Source: Methanoregula sp. (GTDB taxonomy: Archaea > Halobacteriota > Methanomicrobia > Methanomicrobiales > Methanospirillaceae). Taken from it: DNA of 64,000 bases. Position 1 is the stretch's first letter; every line of letters starts with the position of its first letter. The notes under the pieces were generated by a model. That model worked only from the letters and a program-made list of their open reading frames with translations. It had not been told where the DNA came from and searched no databases. Positions 9,199-18,335 of the stretch are shown here, in pieces. The stretch is from positions 186,001 to 250,000 of the forward strand of contig NZ_JAJRCG010000001.1 in the NCBI RefSeq assembly GCF_028679125.1, written 5' to 3'. The translations under genes and the position numbers were made by a program.

Positions 9199-10526
9199 TG
9201 CTCGACGGCCTCTCCTCATCCCTCAAGGACGCGCTCAAGAAACTCGCCGGCAAGTCGGTGGTTGACCGGGCAGCGGTCGATGAACTGATCAAGGATCTCC
9301 AGCGGGCGCTGATCTCATCGGATGTCAACGTCAAGCTCGTCATGGAGCTCAGCAAGGCGATCCGTACCCGTTCGCTTGATGAGGAACCGCCCAAGGGCAT
9401 GAACGTCCGCGAGCACGTGCTCCGCATCGTGTACCAGGAACTGGTACGGCTCATCTGGGCATCGAGCGATGTCCGGCTTGAACCCCAGACCATCCTGATG
9501 GCGGGTCTCCAGGGGAGCGGCAAGACCACGACCACGGCAAAGCTCGCCCGTTACTTCCAGAAGAAGGGCATGAAAGTCGGGGTCATTTGTGCTGATACGT
9601 TCCGGCCCGGTGCCTATGACCAGATCTCCACGCTCTGTGCGAAGATCAATGTTCCCTGTTTTGGCAATCCGCAGGAGAAGGATGCCTTAAAGATCACCCG
9701 CGAGGGGCTTGCAGCATTAAAAGAGCAGGAACTGATCATCGTTGATACGCAGGGCCGGCACGCGCTGGAAGCCGATCTCATCCAGGAGATCATCGACCTC
9801 AATGTCCTGACAAAGGCGACCCACCGCTGGCTCGTGATAGACGCAGCACTGGGCCAGCAGGCGAGCGAGCAGGCAAAACGGTTCCACGAAGCGATCGGGA
9901 TCGACGGGGTCATCATCACCAAGATGGACGGCACTGCAAAAGGCGGTGGCGCCATGTCGGCCGTTGCCGAGACCAAGAGCGGGATCGCGTTCATCGGCAG
10001 CGGGGAGACGATCGAGGATCTCGAACGGTTCGATCCCGACGGGTTCATCTCCCGGCTGCTCGGCATGGGGGACTTAAAGGCCCTCATGGAGAAGGCGAAC
10101 GAAGCGATCAACCCCGGGGACGTTGATGTCAACGCGATGATGAAGGGGAAGTTCACCCTCCGCGATATGTACAAACAGCTCGAAGCCCTGAACAAGATGG
10201 GCCCCTTAAAGCAGATCATGGGGATGCTCCCGCTCGGGAACATGCAGCTGCCCGAGGGCGTGTATGATGTCACCAGCACGAAGATGGTCCGGTACCGGAT
10301 CATCATGGACTCGATGACGCCGGGCGAACTCGACGACCCGGCACTCATCAACAGTTCCCGCATGCAGCGGATCGCCCACGGGGCGGGCGCCACGCCCGAC
10401 GAGGTCAGGGAACTGATCAAGTACTACAAGATGATGCAGCGGACGCTCAAGGGGCTGCGGGGCGGCCAGGGTGGCGGAAAGTTCAACATGCAGCGCCTGA
10501 TGAAACGCTTCTCCGGAATGCAGTGA
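9198..10526 (+). CDS. srp54: Signal recognition particle protein SRP54
   Basis: 442 aa. It has the N domain (1-90), the G domain with [10 protein letters not shown] (P loop), [11 protein letters not shown] (G4) and GSGE, and a Met-rich M domain from about 300 to the end that binds 7S RNA and signal sequences. The G3 motif reads DTQGRH, with Gln where DTAGR is usual; ftsY next door keeps DTAGR. It recognises signal sequences as they leave the ribosome. The stop is followed after one base by the ATG of trmY. Confidence 0.96.
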   Translation: MLDGLSSSLKDALKKLAGKSVVDRAAVDELIKDLQRALISSDVNVKLVMELSKAIRTRSLDEEPPKGMNVREHVLRIVYQELVRLIWASSDVRLEPQTILMAGLQGSGKTTTTAKLARYFQKKGMKVGVICADTFRPGAYDQISTLCAKINVPCFGNPQEKDALKITREGLAALKEQELIIVDTQGRHALEADLIQEIIDLNVLTKATHRWLVIDAALGQQASEQAKRFHEAIGIDGVIITKMDGTAKGGGAMSAVAETKSGIAFIGSGETIEDLERFDPDGFISRLLGMGDLKALMEKANEAINPGDVDVNAMMKGKFTLRDMYKQLEALNKMGPLKQIMGMLPLGNMQLPEGVYDVTSTKMVRYRIIMDSMTPGELDDPALINSSRMQRIAHGAGATPDEVRELIKYYKMMQRTLKGLRGGQGGGKFNMQRLMKRFSGMQ

Positions 10527-10527
10527 G

Positions 10528-11106
10528 ATGACCTCGTTTGCGATTGTCGGGCACCTTGCCCGGACGGACGGGAATTTCTCGATCAATGACCTGCCGGGCA
10601 GCGGGGGCCGGATGGACATCCTCTGCCGGTGCGTGAATGCATCGCTCTTCCTCTCGCACGACCTGCGACGGGATGTGGACTGTTATCTTGTCCTCCTCGG
10701 GGCACCATCGGGACCAAAGACCGTGAAGTTCTCGGGTGCGTCCGTGCGGTCGCTCTCGCCGGATGAGAGAAGTGCGGCTGCCCTGATCAAGAAAGTGATC
10801 GATGTTCCCTGCGGCAGTGAGTTCCGCGAGGGAGCTGACGGGGTCTCGATCCGGAAAGGCGGGCTTGAGCGGCTCGCACAGGACATGCCGCTTGCCGTGC
10901 TCGATGAGAACGGGGAGGATATCCGGAAGGCACCGGCATTACCGGGTGCATTCCTCCTCTCCGATCACCTGAACTTCACGGATGCGGAGAACGAACTGGT
11001 CCGGGACTGCCCCCGGTATTCGGTGGGGCCGAAATGCCTGCACGCCGATCATACCATCACGGTATTGCACAATGAACTGGACAGGAGGATGAGCGGATGG
11101 AAATGA
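10528..11106 (+). CDS. trmY: tRNA (pseudouridine54-N1)-methyltransferase
   Basis: 192 aa. It matches the SPOUT-class TrmY/DUF358 family: FAIVGHLARTDGNFSINDLPG at the N-terminus, YLVLLGAPSGPKTV in the middle, LLSDHLNF near residue 150 and a C-terminal SVGPKCLHADHTI knot segment. TrmY methylates pseudouridine 54 in the tRNA T-loop to m1-pseudouridine. The next gene, overlapping by 10 bp, encodes Pus10, which makes that pseudouridine, so consecutive enzymes of one modification are coupled. Confidence 0.93.
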   Translation: MTSFAIVGHLARTDGNFSINDLPGSGGRMDILCRCVNASLFLSHDLRRDVDCYLVLLGAPSGPKTVKFSGASVRSLSPDERSAAALIKKVIDVPCGSEFREGADGVSIRKGGLERLAQDMPLAVLDENGEDIRKAPALPGAFLLSDHLNFTDAENELVRDCPRYSVGPKCLHADHTITVLHNELDRRMSGWK

Positions 11107-12329
11107 ACGAACAGGTAAAGGCGATCCTCGCCTACGGGGAAGCTTGCGATCACTGCCTCGGGCGTTTCTTTGGGAAACGCTCGCACGGGCTCTCGAACGA
11201 TGAACGCGGCAGGGGCCTCAAGATTGCGCTTGCCCTTGCCGAGAACCAGCCGTATAAGAAGTTCGCAGGGACCTGCTGGGTCTGCGGCAACTTCTTCGAT
11301 GACGTACCGGTCTGGGCGGATCGCGTTATTGAAGCAACGAAGGGCATCGAACACTCAACGTTCCTTGTCGGGTGCCGCGTGCCTCCCATGATCGCCGAGA
11401 ACGAGGAGATGGTCTGGAGCGACCTCTCGCTTGCGGAGCCGGAGCCCTTCAAGTCGGAAGTGAACCGGGAAGTCGGGAAGGCTGTGTCGGCAAAGACCGG
11501 CAAGGTTGTCGATTTCAAGAAGCCGGAGGTTGTCGCAATCCTCGACCCGTCGAATGGCAATGTCGAGGTCCAGATCAACTCGGCCTTCTTCTATGGCCGG
11601 TACCAGAAGTTCGAGCGCGGTATCCCGCAGACCCACTGGGACTGCAGGGCCTGCCATGGCGCGGGCTGCGAGAAGTGTAACTTCACCGGTGCCCAATACC
11701 TGGACTCCGTGGAAGAACTGATCGGCAGGCCGGTGATTGAGGCGTTTGACGCAGAGAATGCCGTGCTCCATGGCGCGGGGCGCGAGGATATCGATGCCCG
11801 CATGGTGGGCACCGGCCGGCCGTTCATCCTCGAAGTAGTCTCTCCAAAGAAGCGTTCCATCGACCTTGCGGAACTCGAAGAGGCAATCAACCGGACTGCA
11901 GAAGGACGCGTTTCTGTTGCGATAAAACGCTGGGCTGACCGCGCAGAGGTGGAAACCCTTAAATCAAACAAAGCGCATAAAAAATACAGGATCCTGGTCG
12001 AGGTTGACGGCGAATTATCTGCGGATGAGTTCGCAAAAGCCGTAAAAACCCTGGAGGGCGTCACAATATACCAGCGCACGCCCGAACGGGTTGCACATCG
12101 CCGGGCCGACAAAGTCCGCGAGAGAACAGTCCTCGGTATCGAGTGTATGGGGCAACAGGACGGCAAATTTATTGTTGAAGTCCTGGGTGAAGCCGGCCTC
12201 TACATCAAAGAACTCGTGTCCGGGGACTCGGGGCGAACCCGTCCAAGTCTTGCCGAGATCCTGAACAGAACGGCTCACGTCACCAGCCTCGACGTCACGC
12301 AGGTGGAAGGAGCAAAGGAGGGAGAATAA
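11097..12329 (+). CDS. pus10: tRNA pseudouridine synthase Pus10
   Basis: 410 aa. The N-terminal THUMP/zinc-binding region has CDHCLGRFFGKRSHG and CWVCG, with CRACHGAGCEKC later. The catalytic core contains the GREDIDARMVGTGRPF motif with the catalytic Asp, ending in the KELVSGDSGRTRPSL segment. Pus10 forms pseudouridine 54 and 55 in archaeal tRNAs. The ATG at 11,097 has AGGAGG upstream inside trmY. It is followed by the ribosomal protein L21e gene after one base. Confidence 0.95.
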   Translation: MEMNEQVKAILAYGEACDHCLGRFFGKRSHGLSNDERGRGLKIALALAENQPYKKFAGTCWVCGNFFDDVPVWADRVIEATKGIEHSTFLVGCRVPPMIAENEEMVWSDLSLAEPEPFKSEVNREVGKAVSAKTGKVVDFKKPEVVAILDPSNGNVEVQINSAFFYGRYQKFERGIPQTHWDCRACHGAGCEKCNFTGAQYLDSVEELIGRPVIEAFDAENAVLHGAGREDIDARMVGTGRPFILEVVSPKKRSIDLAELEEAINRTAEGRVSVAIKRWADRAEVETLKSNKAHKKYRILVEVDGELSADEFAKAVKTLEGVTIYQRTPERVAHRRADKVRERTVLGIECMGQQDGKFIVEVLGEAGLYIKELVSGDSGRTRPSLAEILNRTAHVTSLDVTQVEGAKEGE

Positions 12330-12330
12330 A

Positions 12331-12621
12331 TTGGCACATCACAATGGTCCAAGAAAGAAGACACGGTATAAGTACAAGAAAGAACTGAGAAAGCGCGGCC
12401 TGCCGCCGGTAACCTCGGTTATCCAGCGGTTCGAGATTGGCGACCGTGTCCACGTTGTTGTCGAGCCGAGCATCCAGAAAGGGATGCCCCACCGCCGCTT
12501 CCACGGAAAGACCGGCACGGTCATCGGTCAGCGCGGCCGTGCATGGATGCTCACCATCCGCGATGGTGACGCCGACAAGATTGTCATTGCAAGACCGCAA
12601 CATCTAAAAGCACAAAAGTAA
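12331..12621 (+). CDS. rpl21e: Ribosomal protein L21e
   Basis: 96 aa. The sequence starts AHHNGPRKKTRYKYKK and contains IGDRVHVVVEPSIQKGMPHRRFHGKTG, which is the SH3-like barrel of eukaryotic/archaeal L21e. The start codon is TTG, one base after the pus10 stop, with an AGGAGGG Shine-Dalgarno. It is a structural protein of the 50S subunit. Confidence 0.96.
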   Translation: MAHHNGPRKKTRYKYKKELRKRGLPPVTSVIQRFEIGDRVHVVVEPSIQKGMPHRRFHGKTGTVIGQRGRAWMLTIRDGDADKIVIARPQHLKAQK

Positions 12622-12633
12622 ATTCTCTGTCAG

Positions 12634-12993
12634 GTGATTGGCATCAAAGTAAAGGGTATTATTAGCGAAGAGAAGGTCACGCTTCCTGAGATGCGCAGCG
12701 TCCTCTTACGGGTTGAATCCCAGCGGCTCGCTGCCGAGAAGGAGATGTCCTATGAGTTCAGGCGCAGTATCGAGCATGCCAATCAGCTCTCCAAAACGGA
12801 TCCTGAAAAGTCCCGCGATCTGGTGACTGAACTCTCCAAAATGGAAAAGATGAAGCCCGAGATCGCGTACAGGATTGCCAACATCATGCCTAAGACACGC
12901 GATGAAGTGCGGGCAATCTTTGCCAAGGAGCGGTTCACGCTGTCTCCTGAAGAGATTGATTCCATCATCGAACTGGTAACCACACACTTCTGA
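12634..12993 (+). CDS. rpoF: DNA-directed RNA polymerase subunit F (Rpo4/RpoF)
   Basis: 119 aa starting at GTG 12,634. It is the archaeal Rpb4 homologue, a helical protein with the HRDC-like fold: VTLPEMRSVLLRVE early, and MKPEIAYRIANIMPKTRDEVRAIFAKE in the C-terminal half. It pairs with Rpo7 to form the polymerase stalk. Position between L21e and DUF655 is the conserved euryarchaeal order. Confidence 0.93.
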   Translation: MIGIKVKGIISEEKVTLPEMRSVLLRVESQRLAAEKEMSYEFRRSIEHANQLSKTDPEKSRDLVTELSKMEKMKPEIAYRIANIMPKTRDEVRAIFAKERFTLSPEEIDSIIELVTTHF

Positions 12994-13003
12994 GGTGTGT
13001 CAC

Positions 13004-13567
13004 ATGAAGGCGGAGAAGAAAGAGGTCAACGCGATAGTACTGGATGTGCTGATGAAGGGGCACTCCAGCGACCCGCGTCCTACTTTTAAACGGGAGCCGG
13101 TTGTCCAGGCCATGGGTCTCGAGCAGTTCAAACTTCTCGAGCTCGTGCCGAAACCTGCGGCTGTCATTAACTTGTACGACAAGGTCTATATCGGAGATTC
13201 CGAGCGCGACAAGATCGAACGCGTGAAGCGCCGGATCGGGTACGAGGAGCTCACCCCGACAGCACGGGGTGAACTGCCGTTCATCATCGAGAAGGTGGTG
13301 AAGGAGCGTGAGCCGGAGTTTGTCCTGTTCTTCAACAAGGCAATCTCGATTACGCCCAAGCTCCACATGCTCCATCTCCTCCCGGGCATCGGCAAGAAGC
13401 TGATGTGGGAGATCCTGGAGGCCCGCGGCAAGAAGCCGTTCGAGAGCTTTACTGACATCTCGGCACGGATCAAGGCGATCCCGCACCCGGAGAAGATGAT
13501 CCAGGCACGTATCATCGAAGAACTCCAGGACAAGGACACCAAGTATCACCTCTTTACCACGAAATGA
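13004..13567 (+). CDS. DUF655 RNA-binding-like protein
   Basis: 187 aa from the ATG at 13,004; a GTG nine bases earlier is the alternative. The N-terminal half is an OB-like region (VYIGDSERDKIERVKRRI) and the C-terminal half has a helix-hairpin-helix-like segment, LHLLPGIGKKLMWEILEARGKKPFESF (positions about 115-142). DUF655 genes sit between rpoF and ksgA in many euryarchaea; a role in RNA or ribosome biogenesis is inferred from that context only. The stop overlaps the ksgA start (ATGA). Confidence 0.85.
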   Translation: MKAEKKEVNAIVLDVLMKGHSSDPRPTFKREPVVQAMGLEQFKLLELVPKPAAVINLYDKVYIGDSERDKIERVKRRIGYEELTPTARGELPFIIEKVVKEREPEFVLFFNKAISITPKLHMLHLLPGIGKKLMWEILEARGKKPFESFTDISARIKAIPHPEKMIQARIIEELQDKDTKYHLFTTK

Positions 13568-14328
13568 AAGCACCCCGCGACCAGCATTTCCTCATTGACC
13601 CAAATGCGGTGAACCGCATAGCGGACCTTGAGGATGTGCAAGGGAAGAAGGTGCTTGAGATCGGGCCGGGCAACGGGGCGCTGACCCGGGCCCTGCTCGA
13701 TCGTGGCGCCATTGTGCATGCGATTGAACTCGACGGGCTGCTCTGCGAGCAGCTTGCCGTGACGTTTTCTCATGAGATTGAACAGGGGCAGCTCACGCTC
13801 CAGCACGGCGATGCAACCCGCTGTGAGATCCCGCCGTTCGAGATGACGGTCTCGAACCTGCCCTACTCGGCATCATCGAAGATCACGTTCCGGCTGATGG
13901 GCATGGGATTCCGGGTAGCAGTGCTGATGTACCAGGCCGAGTTTGCCGACCGGATGGTGGCAAAGGCAGGGACCAAGGACTGCGGCCGCCTCTCGATCAT
14001 GGTACAGACCTATGCCGTAGTGCAGCACTGTTTCCGGCTCCCGCCGCAGTGCTTCTCGCCACGGCCCGAAGTGCATTCGGCTGTCGTGAAGATCTTCCCC
14101 CGCGATCCTATCTTTTACATCAATGACCGGAAGGTATATGCTGACGTGGTCCGGGCCCTCTTCTCCCACCGGAGGAAGACGGTCAGGAACTGCCTTCGCG
14201 GCTCGGGCAGCCTGCTTGGCGAGGCATGGGTGAACCGGGTGATTGCTGCACTGCCGGAAGAGATTCTTAAAAGCCGGCCTGAAGAACTGTATCTTGAGGA
14301 TTTTGCAACCATTGCGAATATCCCCTGA
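13564..14328 (+). CDS. ksgA: 16S rRNA dimethyladenosine transferase (KsgA/Dim1)
   Basis: 254 aa. SAM-dependent class I methyltransferase with DQHFLID at the N-terminus, motif I LEIGPGNGALT, the acidic motif II AIELD and motif IV SNLPYSASSKI, where NLPY is the catalytic signature. A C-terminal helical part carries FSHRRKTVRNCL. It dimethylates two adjacent adenines near the 3' end of 16S rRNA during small-subunit maturation. It is the last gene of the operon. Confidence 0.95.
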   Translation: MKAPRDQHFLIDPNAVNRIADLEDVQGKKVLEIGPGNGALTRALLDRGAIVHAIELDGLLCEQLAVTFSHEIEQGQLTLQHGDATRCEIPPFEMTVSNLPYSASSKITFRLMGMGFRVAVLMYQAEFADRMVAKAGTKDCGRLSIMVQTYAVVQHCFRLPPQCFSPRPEVHSAVVKIFPRDPIFYINDRKVYADVVRALFSHRRKTVRNCLRGSGSLLGEAWVNRVIAALPEEILKSRPEELYLEDFATIANIP

Positions 14329-14387
14329 AAAGCAGAACTCTTTTTGCCATTGTACGCTGGTGTACTGGTAGTGACACGTGACCTGCC

Positions 14388-15443
14388 ATGAAATGGAACG
14401 GCTGGGAGAAGATCCCGCTTGATATTCCCGATTCTTCTGCACCTTCAGGAGTCCGCACGGTTCTGGCAGTTGCCCCGCTTATTATCTCTGCCAGCCGTTC
14501 CACGGATATCCCGGCATTCTATGGCGACTGGCTGATGGCACGGCTGAAGGCGGGATACGTGCAGTGGAGAAGCCCGTTTGGCGGAAGCCCGGTCTATGTC
14601 TCGTTCCGGAATACCCGGCTCTTTGTCTTCTGGTCAAAGAACCCGGGCCCGTTCATCCCGTCCCTTGATGCCCTCGATCGTCTCGGGTACCGCTATTACT
14701 TCCTGTATACCCTCAACGATTACGAGAACGAACACTTCGAACCAAATGTGCCCCCCCTGGACGAGCGGATTGCGACCTTCATCCGTCTCTCGGAACGGCT
14801 CGGAAAAGGAAGGGTGGTCTGGCGTTTCGATCCACTGATCCTTACCAGTAATATAACCGTTGATGACCTGCTGGATCGCATCCGCTGTATTGGTGACCGG
14901 ATTGCTCCCTGGACGCGAAGACTGGTCTTCAGTTTCGTGGATATAGAGAAGTATGCGAAGGTCCGGCGGAATCTTACGGCAGGAGGATGCGGGGGAGCAC
15001 GTGAATTCACCGACCCCGAGGTTGCAGAATTCTGTGAGGGTCTTGCAGTGCTCAACCGTGCATGGGGGCTTTCACTCACCGCTTGTGCGGAAGGGCGGGA
15101 TCTCTCCCGGTACGGGATTGGCCGGGGGCAGTGTATCAGTTACGACCTCATCAGAACGGAATTTTCCGACGATGTTCCCCTGATGGCATTCCTTGAGCCG
15201 GGGACCCAGCAGACGCTTACCGGATGCCCTACCTCGACCGATCCGGCCCGGTTCCTGAAGGATCCGGGCCAGCGGAACACCTGCCGGTGTATTGTATCGA
15301 AGGATATCGGGCAGTACTCGACCTGCATGCACCTCTGCACGTATTGTTATGCAAATACCTCTCCTGCGGCGGTGCAACGGAATTATGCGCAGTATTACAC
15401 TGATCACGAACGTGGGACATTCCACGACTCAATCCTTAGGTGA
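14388..15443 (+). CDS. DUF1848 protein with C-terminal Cys cluster
   Basis: 351 aa. The DUF1848 signature is present: IISASRSTDIPAFYGDW near residue 33, VFWSKNPGPF, LYTLNDYE and VWRFDPLI. The C-terminal end has closely spaced cysteines (CRC, then CMHLCTYC), probably ligands for an Fe-S cluster. The biochemical function of DUF1848 is not established. It lies 59 bp after ksgA, and its last 15 bases overlap tail-to-tail with thiC. In related gene orders a HemK-like methyltransferase usually follows ksgA, so DUF1848 and thiC appear inserted between them. Confidence 0.75.
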   Translation: MKWNGWEKIPLDIPDSSAPSGVRTVLAVAPLIISASRSTDIPAFYGDWLMARLKAGYVQWRSPFGGSPVYVSFRNTRLFVFWSKNPGPFIPSLDALDRLGYRYYFLYTLNDYENEHFEPNVPPLDERIATFIRLSERLGKGRVVWRFDPLILTSNITVDDLLDRIRCIGDRIAPWTRRLVFSFVDIEKYAKVRRNLTAGGCGGAREFTDPEVAEFCEGLAVLNRAWGLSLTACAEGRDLSRYGIGRGQCISYDLIRTEFSDDVPLMAFLEPGTQQTLTGCPTSTDPARFLKDPGQRNTCRCIVSKDIGQYSTCMHLCTYCYANTSPAAVQRNYAQYYTDHERGTFHDSILR

Positions 15444-16682
15444 GGATATGACGGGAACGAACTCCCGCATGATTTTTATCGCACAGAACTCGCCGCACAT
15501 TGTACACTCTTTTTCCCCGTCAGTGAGTTCCCGTGCCCGGGCCGGGTCCATGGCGCACCGGATCTGTCCCTCACGGTCAAGGTCTGCCCGGAGCACGGCA
15601 ACTTCCCAGTCCTGCATGTCTTTGCCATACTTGACCGTGTCGCCAATATGGGCTGCGATCCTGAACGCAATGAGTCCCTCTTTTACCGCATCCGGGCCCG
15701 GGAGCCCGAGGTGTTCGGCCGGTGTGATATAACAGAGATAATCGGCCCCGGCCGCGGCTGCAGCGCTACCCCCGATAGCACCGGCAATGTGGTCATATCC
15801 CACAGCGATATCCGTAGGCAGCGGACCGGCCACGAAGAGCGGGAACGGTGACCGCTTCTTGTACCGGTGGATCATGGAAGCGATCCGGTCGGAGCGGATA
15901 TGGCCTCCCGCGCCTTCGATGATCACCTGCACCCCGGCATCAAGAGCCCTGTGGGCAAGCACGATGTTCTGGCGGATCTCCGCCAGCTGGAATGCATCCC
16001 TCTGGTCATGGATGCATCCGTTCCGGGCCGTGTTGCCGAGTGAGAGAACGATATCGTATTTCCTGCAGACCGACAGGATCTCGTCAAAATGCTCAACGAA
16101 CGGGTTCTTGCAGTCATGCATGAGCATGAACGCGCTGGTGATCGATCCGCCCTTGGACACCATACCAAGGACACGTCTCTTCTTTTTAAAGGCAGCAAGC
16201 ATCTGTCGGGTCACGCAGTGTACGACAACAGAACTGATGCCCTGCGTCGCCTGCATCTTCAGGGTGGAGAGGATATCATCTGCGGTCATTTCCCTAAGTC
16301 CGTACCCGATAACCGCCTGGTAGACCGGTACGGTGGTGACAGGCAGCGTTGTATGGGCAAAGATCTCCCGGCGGATGGCGTTGATGTCCCCTCCCATCGA
16401 GAGGTCGCTGATGGTATCGGCCCCGAACTCCTCTGCTATACGGGCCTTTTGTATCTCCTCACGGACATCGGCTTTTCCGGTTGAGGTGCCGAGGTTGACA
16501 TTGATCTTGGTACGGAGCCCGCTGCCAATACCGGTCAGATGTTTTCCGCGCCGCATGATCACGACGCTCCCTTCAGCAATCTGATTGCAGAGGACAGAGG
16601 GATCGACCCCCTCATCCTTTGCAACCGACTTCATCTGGCGGGTGATGGTTCCGTCTCGTGCATATTCAACCTGGGTTTTCAT
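15429..16682 (-). CDS. thiC: Phosphomethylpyrimidine synthase ThiC
   Basis: 417 aa from the ATG at 16,682; an in-frame ATG 45 bases upstream is the alternative. It converts aminoimidazole ribotide to HMP-phosphate for thiamin synthesis, by a radical SAM mechanism. The barrel carries DTISDLSMGGD and IEGAGGHIRSDRIASM, and the C-terminal non-canonical cluster motif is CTMCGEFC (CxxCx4C with the earlier Cys-poor spacing). The length fits the shorter archaeal ThiC. No TPP riboswitch is seen upstream; two inverted repeats are instead present in the divergent promoter region. Confidence 0.93.
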   Translation of the reverse strand: MKTQVEYARDGTITRQMKSVAKDEGVDPSVLCNQIAEGSVVIMRRGKHLTGIGSGLRTKINVNLGTSTGKADVREEIQKARIAEEFGADTISDLSMGGDINAIRREIFAHTTLPVTTVPVYQAVIGYGLREMTADDILSTLKMQATQGISSVVVHCVTRQMLAAFKKKRRVLGMVSKGGSITSAFMLMHDCKNPFVEHFDEILSVCRKYDIVLSLGNTARNGCIHDQRDAFQLAEIRQNIVLAHRALDAGVQVIIEGAGGHIRSDRIASMIHRYKKRSPFPLFVAGPLPTDIAVGYDHIAGAIGGSAAAAAGADYLCYITPAEHLGLPGPDAVKEGLIAFRIAAHIGDTVKYGKDMQDWEVAVLRADLDREGQIRCAMDPARARELTDGEKECTMCGEFCAIKIMREFVPVISSPKD

Positions 16683-16748
16683 GGGTACTGCAGCGCTCCT
16701 GTAAGGTAATTTTCGCGCTCCTGCCATATGGATGTCCGCTATGTGAGT

Positions 16749-16790
16749 CCGGTTGGAAGAACCGGTGGCACAAATTCGATGAATTTTGTG
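16749..16790. promoter_or_regulatory. Two adjacent inverted repeats between divergent thiC and hemK-like genes
   Basis: The first is CCGGTT-5 nt-AACCGG (16,749-16,765). The second is CACAAATTC-3 nt-GAATTTTGTG (16,769-16,790), with one bulged base. They lie between the start of thiC on the minus strand and the methyltransferase on the plus strand, so they could be operators for either gene. A thiamin regulator such as ThiR is a candidate, by inference. Confidence 0.45.
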
Positions 16791-16990
16791 GATATTCCTT
16801 CAAATAAACTGCCGGTGGGTTTATGATCGTGATGGACCATTTTGCGGTTCTTCGGGGAAGATCCGGGACATTTTCGGGCTCTGATGCGGATGATACAATG
16901 ATTGATCCTGCATCTTCTGCCGGAAATTACCTGCCCGCCGCTTACCATCCAATCCCTTTTTGCACCCTGCATCCAACCATTCCCTACCAT

Positions 16991-17539
16991 ATGCACTACG
17001 ATCCATCCCAGGTGTACCAGCCCGAGGCTGACACGTACCTGCTGCTCGATGCAGCGTTAATGGAAGTCCGGCCCGGTGACCGGGTACTGGAAGTGGGCAC
17101 GGGGTCAGGATTCATTGCTGCGGAGATGCGGAAAAAAGGCTGCACCATTGCCACCGATATCAATCCCCACGCCGCGATGAGTGCGCATAAGGCCGGTGTT
17201 GACGTAGTGCGCTGCAACCTCTTCGATGCGCTCGGGGGGACATTCGATCTCATTCTCTTCAATCCCCCCTACCTCCCTACGGAACCTCATGAGCGGATCG
17301 ATGACTGGCTTGAGTACGCACTGGATGGCGGAACGTCCGGACGGGATACCATCGTGCGGTTTGCAGCGGGTGTGTCCCGGGTGCTTGCACGCGACGGGAG
17401 GATCCTGCTGCTCGTCTCGTCCCTGACGGGACTAACTGAAGTGAAGACTCTGTTCTCTGCGGAAGGTTTCACATCGGAAGTTGTCCGGCAGGAAAAGGTG
17501 GAGGACGAGATACTGTACGTCCTCCGGTTCCACCGGTAA
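16991..17539 (+). CDS. HemK/PrmC-like class I methyltransferase
   Basis: 182 aa from the ATG that gives MHYDPSQVYQPEADTYLL; upstream in-frame codons look non-coding. The sequence has motif I VLEVGTGSGFIA, ATDIN, and the NPPYLP motif IV typical of amino-methyltransferases acting on glutamine or adenine. Small archaeal homologues are orthologous to Mtq2, which methylates the GGQ glutamine of release factor aRF1 (with a Trm112 partner). This assignment is by family and position near ksgA. It is divergent from thiC and convergent with the ABC permease gene. Confidence 0.8.
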   Translation: MHYDPSQVYQPEADTYLLLDAALMEVRPGDRVLEVGTGSGFIAAEMRKKGCTIATDINPHAAMSAHKAGVDVVRCNLFDALGGTFDLILFNPPYLPTEPHERIDDWLEYALDGGTSGRDTIVRFAAGVSRVLARDGRILLLVSSLTGLTEVKTLFSAEGFTSEVVRQEKVEDEILYVLRFHR

Positions 17540-17547
17540 CCGGCTGT

Positions 17548-18333
17548 TCAGACGATCAGCCGTCTCCGCATCAGGTTGATGGAGAGAAGGCAGAAGAGAG
17601 CAGTGACTACTGCGATCCAGGCGATGTGGGCGAAGATCATCCACGAGAGCGCGGGCAGCGTGAGCATCCGCATGATTGCCACAACGTGCGTGAGCGGGAG
17701 CACGGAAAGGGCAATGTACTGGAGGAAGGCCGGCATCAGCGTCAGCGGGAAGAACGTACCCGAGAAGAGCGCCATGGGCGTGATGAAGAGAAACGCCGGG
17801 TAGTTCAGGGTGTCGATACCGGGGCTTATGGAAGTGAAGCACATCGCAATGCCCGCAAACATCAGGCCTCCGAGGAACGCAACCGGGACGGCAAGCAGTG
17901 CGAGTGGAAGGGAGATGACCCCGAACGCTGCGAGTACGGGCAGCATGATGACCACGTAGATGACGCTGCGGGTTGCCCCCCAGAGCAGTTCTCCCGCGAT
18001 CACATCCTCGATGGAGAGCGGGGTCGCTATCATGGCATCGAAACTCTTCTGGTAATACATCCGGACATACGAGCCGTACGTGCACTCGAAGAATGCGGAG
18101 TTCATGACCGCAATAGCGAGGATCGCCGGGGCAATGAAATTCACGTACGGGATCCCCTCAATCTCCTTCACGTAGGTCCCGATGCCGAGGCCGATGGCAA
18201 AGAGGTAGAGGAGCGCCTCGACAAGCGGCGGGAAGAAGTTCACCTGCCAGGTCCGGACAAAGACAACCATATTCCGGTACCAGACTTTTATAGCCCGGCG
18301 GGTGATGCGGGGGAACGAGACCAGGGACGGCAT
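17548..18333 (-). CDS. ABC-2 type transporter permease
   Basis: 261 aa, with about six hydrophobic helices: VEALLYLFAIGLGIG, FIAPAILAIAVMNSAFF, VIYVVIMLPVLAAFG, LLAVPVAFLGGLMFAG, FLFITPMALFSGTFF and a C-terminal one before MRRR. It belongs to the NodJ-like ABC-2 family. The ATG at 18,333 follows the stop of the ATPase gene by two bases, so the two are one exporter operon. Substrate unknown; drug or lipid-linked sugar export are typical for the family. Confidence 0.88.
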   Translation of the reverse strand: MPSLVSFPRITRRAIKVWYRNMVVFVRTWQVNFFPPLVEALLYLFAIGLGIGTYVKEIEGIPYVNFIAPAILAIAVMNSAFFECTYGSYVRMYYQKSFDAMIATPLSIEDVIAGELLWGATRSVIYVVIMLPVLAAFGVISLPLALLAVPVAFLGGLMFAGIAMCFTSISPGIDTLNYPAFLFITPMALFSGTFFPLTLMPAFLQYIALSVLPLTHVVAIMRMLTLPALSWMIFAHIAWIAVVTALFCLLSINLMRRRLIV

Positions 18334-18335
18334 GG

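Noticed and set aside
16683-16990. TPP riboswitch upstream of thiC
   Set aside because: The conserved CTGAGA and related TPP aptamer segments are not present.
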